This document shows, piece after piece, positions 60,444-64,000 of a DNA stretch of 64,000 nucleotides (its first letter is position 1; each line of letters begins with the position of its first letter). The stretch comes from Effrenium voratum (Eukaryota > Sar > Dinophyceae > Suessiales > Symbiodiniaceae). The stretch lies in contig CAUJNA010000480.1 of NCBI GenBank assembly GCA_963377175.1, positions 329,364 to 393,363 of the forward strand, read 5' to 3'. The notes beneath the pieces were generated by a model. The model saw only the letters and a program-made list of their open reading frames with translations. It did not search any database and was not told the origin of the DNA. Position numbers and translations under genes: made by a program.

Positions 60444-60709
60444 AAGAAGAAGCAGCTGCGGTATTTCATTAAAGCTGAAATCTGCGCCACAAGGCAGCAG
60501 GGTGGTTTCTTTCGGAAACAAGTACTGCATGAGCCAGGCCAAGCCTAACTGTACGCATTGCCTTTGTCTTATGCTTTCATCAGGTTGTTGAAACGCCCTT
60601 CCGCTGGCTCAAAATGTTGACCTATGGACCTGCGATAGGTCCCGGGATTCAAGGCAGTCCTCCCCCGATTCCTAGCCAATACTACTTTAAAAGAGCCCAC
60701 GGCTCCAGC

Positions 60710-61235
60710 ATCACGAGCCTCACTTGGCCCGGGGGTTGCCTATTGGCTCTGATTTGGAGGCAGTTGGGAGTTGATCGGGGGCTGGTTTCAGCTAGGGGGC
60801 GTTTAGACTGGCTTAGATCTTCATGAGGGTGGGTCTTGGGGTAGTTTGGGGTTTTTAAGGCGAAGCAAAGAGCTGACATCCATGCTGTTGTTGGGCGGGT
60901 GTTGGCTTGACTTGGGGTGGATTTGGGGTTGGCTTGGAGCTGATTTGTGTTGGGCGTGCTGCTGGTTTTGTTGGTGCGTTTAGGGTGCCTTTAGGGTTGC
61001 TTTAGGAATGTGGTCGCGTGAGTTGTGGGCGAGTTTTCGTGGTTTGGGGCAACGCTCCAAAACAAATCCTAAACGGGACCAAAACTCACGTAAGACACCC
61101 GTTTACATCACCAGCAGCACACCCAACACAAATCAGCTCCAAACCAATGCCAAATCCACCCAAAATCAACCCAACACAGGCCCAACAGCAGCCTGGATAG
61201 GCAACCGCCAGGCCAAGTGAGGCTGGTGATGATGG
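60710..61235. repeat. Foldback (long imperfect inverted repeat)
   Basis: The left arm at 60711-60743 and 60887-60975 (with GAGCTGATTTGTGTTGGG) is complementary to the right arm at about 61110-61228 (CCCAACACAAATCAGCTCCA at about 61122-61142; GCCAAGTGAGGCTGGTGATG at 61211-61230). The left arm has an extra ~140 bp between its parts. Pairing covers roughly 110 bp per arm around a G/T-rich centre. Confidence 0.65.
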
Positions 61236-61308
61236 GGGGATAGCCAACCAACCAACCAACAAACCAAACCACCAAACCAGCCCTAGCAAAACACAAAAAA
61301 CCGCCCTA

Positions 61309-61380
61309 GAAAAAAAAAAAAAAAACCGGATCTTTTAAGAGTCCCCCCTCCCCAAAAAAAACAAAAAACAAAAAAAGGCT
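61309..61380. repeat. Poly-A and A-rich run
   Basis: 17 consecutive A at about 61309-61325, then AAAAAAAACAAAAAACAAAA. It could be the tail of a retroposed sequence, but no target duplication was identified. Confidence 0.6.
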
Positions 61381-61682
61381 AGACAGAAACGGCGACATGC
61401 TTCTTGCATTTGCTCTCACAAGTCCCCCTTGAATGATGCAAGCCCCCCCTCAATGAACCTAGCACTCTCCAGGCCTACGAACAAAACAAACACAGTTTCC
61501 TTGCACGTGCCATTGCCATCCTTTTGGCCAGCGAGGCAGGACCAAAGAGGACTGGAAAGGACAGGAGACGACTGGATTAATAGGCGGAGCTGCACAAAAA
61601 GACCTTCCAAAGTCTAGTTCTAGTCCACCTTGTCGACCTTGGGAGGTATTGATCAGAAGTAAACATTGTGCAGAATTTGAGC

Positions 61683-61738
61683 GAATTAGTATTCTGGTTC
61701 AAGGCATCATGAATTAGTATTCTGGTTCAAGGCATCAT
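61683..61738 (+). repeat. 28 bp perfect tandem duplication
   Basis: The 28-base unit beginning GAATTAGTATTCTGGTTCAA occurs at 61683-61710 and again at 61711-61738, identical. Confidence 0.95.
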
Positions 61739-61739
61739 G

Positions 61740-64000
61740 AACCAAAGGCAACAAAGTTAGTACTACGAGCTTAGAGACATGGTGTGGCACACATACTGGC
61801 CACCCTTGCTTAGGCATTTTTCAGCCGCTAATTGTTGCCTATTCAAACTCCTGGTGGCTTTCTAGTACCTTCCAAGGGGACCAGGGTCTACGTGCTTCGA
61901 CACATTTTGCCCAACCCCCGAACCGGACAGGTCGATCCCTCAGCTGCGCCGCAACCACGCTGAAGAGAAGCCCTGGAGAAAGCGCCGCCGCCAGAAGCCC
62001 CACGCCAAGCAGGCGGGAGGCCATCTCTCTGCTTTCCGCTCACCCACTTGAGCCACTCACTACGCGAACCGGGTACGGTCTAGAAAAACCGAATCACTCG
62101 CCCATCCCCTTTTGGTTTCCTGGATGAACAGCTCGGACAACTACAGGCCGTGTTGCACCCAAGCAAGCATGCGACTCGGCGGGCCAAGAGGGGAGGAGGG
62201 GCCCTAAAGATTTGGCTGGTTGCCTGAGAGTCGACACCTGGGCTGGGACCCAATTCGCGTTCCAACGGAATTTTCATACTTGTATTTCGGAAAGCTCAGC
62301 TTCGCATACCCTCCAGCTCACTGACATACTTCGCAACGGTTGGACACAACCTTCCGGCCATGGCTGGAACTAGCTGGCGAAACCGAGTACGCCACACAAA
62401 CTTGCACGATCAGGGTTTGCTGGTTTAGAGCTAGGGGATGTCTTCCCGATGAGTTTCAACAACCAACGAACATTCACTCCACCAATGTAAATCACCAAAG
62501 GGTTCCTTGAAATCAAGATATCACATCATACCAAGAAAACACGCGCCTTTTACACCCGAGCAAGAAAGCACATGTAGAGCGACAAGGCAAGCCACAGCCT
62601 ATGGTCCATGCCACTCCTACCTGCCATCTGTCATGTCCAAGTATATTTGGCACATGGGTATGTGTCAAATTAGGGCGACCCCAAGAATGATGGCGTTTCC
62701 TTTTGGTCTCCCTTTAAAACCCACCCAAAAAAGGTACTCTGAAAATGCCTGAGTGCAATATTGCATTATTCAGCTCAAAGGGCTTGATGCAGCGGTGTAA
62801 CTTCCAGATGTATGTCTCGTTTGTGACAGGGTCCTCTCGCCCATCAAATTTGCCTCATTCATCACAGTCAAAATAAGGCTCGCGCAACGAACCTGCAAAA
62901 CGCGCTTCGCAAGCACAAAACCGTGTCACAATACATGCCCGAATGGACGAACCATCCTGACAAACCAAACCTCAGGAGCCCGGGCCGCCATTAGCCATGG
63001 GCTGAAGGATAGCATGCGGCATGGCCCAGAGGCACAAGTGTGCCAAATGGAGCATACACAAGTGGCATGCCATGTTTTCGTTTCTTGGGTTGAGCAAGGG
63101 GGATGAGTAAATTGGAAAATAGTGCCATGGACGTTCACAAAACTGTAATGCTTACCCCGGATTGAGAAGTATCAACAAACAGTCGAGGTCAGCTAGGTGC
63201 TGTCAAACAGCTTTTGCTTGCTGCTCCCAAAGTCAAGCCGTCATGAGTGAGGCTGTTTAACATTATGCCAAGTCACTCTGCGCTCAATCCAAATGCCGCC
63301 ATAGACGTACCAAGGTCTATCAAACACCAGCCCAGCCAGCCGCCAGCAGCCGCGGACGCACGCACACACAATCAGGCAAACAAGCAAGCAAGCAATCAAA
63401 CAAAGAAACAAACAACAAACAAGCGAATCAACCGAATACACACACACACAACCAAACACAAGCAAACACATAAACAACTTGACCAGCAAGACCGGCTTTA
63501 TGACGCCCTCGGATGGAAGCAAAGCCAGGGCTACCCAACCCTGCTCAAGTGCAGGCCGGTTCCGTTTTATACACCCAGAAAGAGGATCCATGCTGTTCCT
63601 AAACACGAATTGATTTTTCGGGGACCCTGGAAGGGGGCCCCCAAAATAAGTCCTCTGGGGAATCAGAGGGACTCCCAAAATGACTCCAAACTAAATTAAA
63701 GCTAAAAACAGCCCTGGGATTAACTCAAAGTTGACAACTTTGAGACACTACCTATCGAAACCAGCAGTTGTGCAAAGGCCGGATGGTAGTTGCAGCCGCC
63801 CTGCAAGTAGAGGGCATCTTGGTTTAGTCATCCCCTTTACTTTCCCCAGAGGAGAACCTTCACCCCACCCCTCCCCCCTGGTTTTGTGATTATCACATGT
63901 TAGCTGAAGTTGTTGCAGCGAGTTTTGAAAAGAGCCCGACTTGAACCATGCCGTCATTCCCAAAACCCTCTTTGATGCCCTGTTGAGAACCAGAAGGAGT
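61740..64000. other. Right end of the window without firm genes
   Basis: Short shadow frames only. A C/A-rich CAAA/ACAC segment lies at 63360-63480, with long repeat-derived frames. No exon passed splice and composition checks. Confidence 0.35.

Overview
The window reads as nuclear DNA of a dinoflagellate, most likely of the Suessiales/Symbiodiniaceae type. Four things point there. (1) A perfect 15-base match to the dinoflagellate spliced-leader core (GTAGCCATTTTGGCT) lies at 16179-16193. (2) Host exons are 40-100 bp long, separated by kilobase introns, with AG|G acceptors and GA or GC donors alongside GT. (3) A copia-type gag of the kind common in these algae lies at the left edge. (4) The rest is long non-coding DNA full of microsatellites and degenerate repeats. 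Almost none of the long open frames are genes: the largest are read through simple repeats.

Layout. 1-1830: gag of a Ty1/copia-like retrotransposon, minus strand, with one frameshift and open to the window edge. 2365-9471: a minus-strand host gene for a small coiled-coil protein, four exons with matching phases. 10.8-12.5 kb: isolated minus-strand exon candidates from an upstream neighbour. 12873-17758: a 4.9 kb DNA element with 33/34 bp terminal inverted repeats, set in a (TA)n microsatellite. It carries a broken C5 cytosine methyltransferase gene on the minus strand and, divergently, a small basic coiled-coil ORF and a Rep/HUH-endonuclease-like ORF on the plus strand. 55883-57357: a second, internally deleted copy without the genes. 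17.8-38 kb: mostly introns or intergenic DNA with scattered exon candidates. 39285-40411: three phase-matched exons of a type II thioesterase-like alpha/beta hydrolase. 42.8-43.3 kb: two exons of a small acidic protein. 50562-54914: five phase-matched exons of an organellar-type ribosomal protein uS15, with minisatellites in its introns. 59.3-60.5 kb: further exon candidates.

The host genes found with confidence (coiled-coil gene, thioesterase, uS15) are all on the minus strand, as expected for unidirectional dinoflagellate gene arrays. They were found by reading short exons and checking splice phase and family motifs, not from long ORFs. The most novel object is the element at 12873-17758: a TIR transposon pairing a Rep-like protein with a DNA methyltransferase, carrying a spliced-leader relic just before the Rep-like ORF, and having a non-autonomous derivative in the same window. 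No rRNA, tRNA, snRNA, CRISPR array or prokaryotic operon structure was seen.
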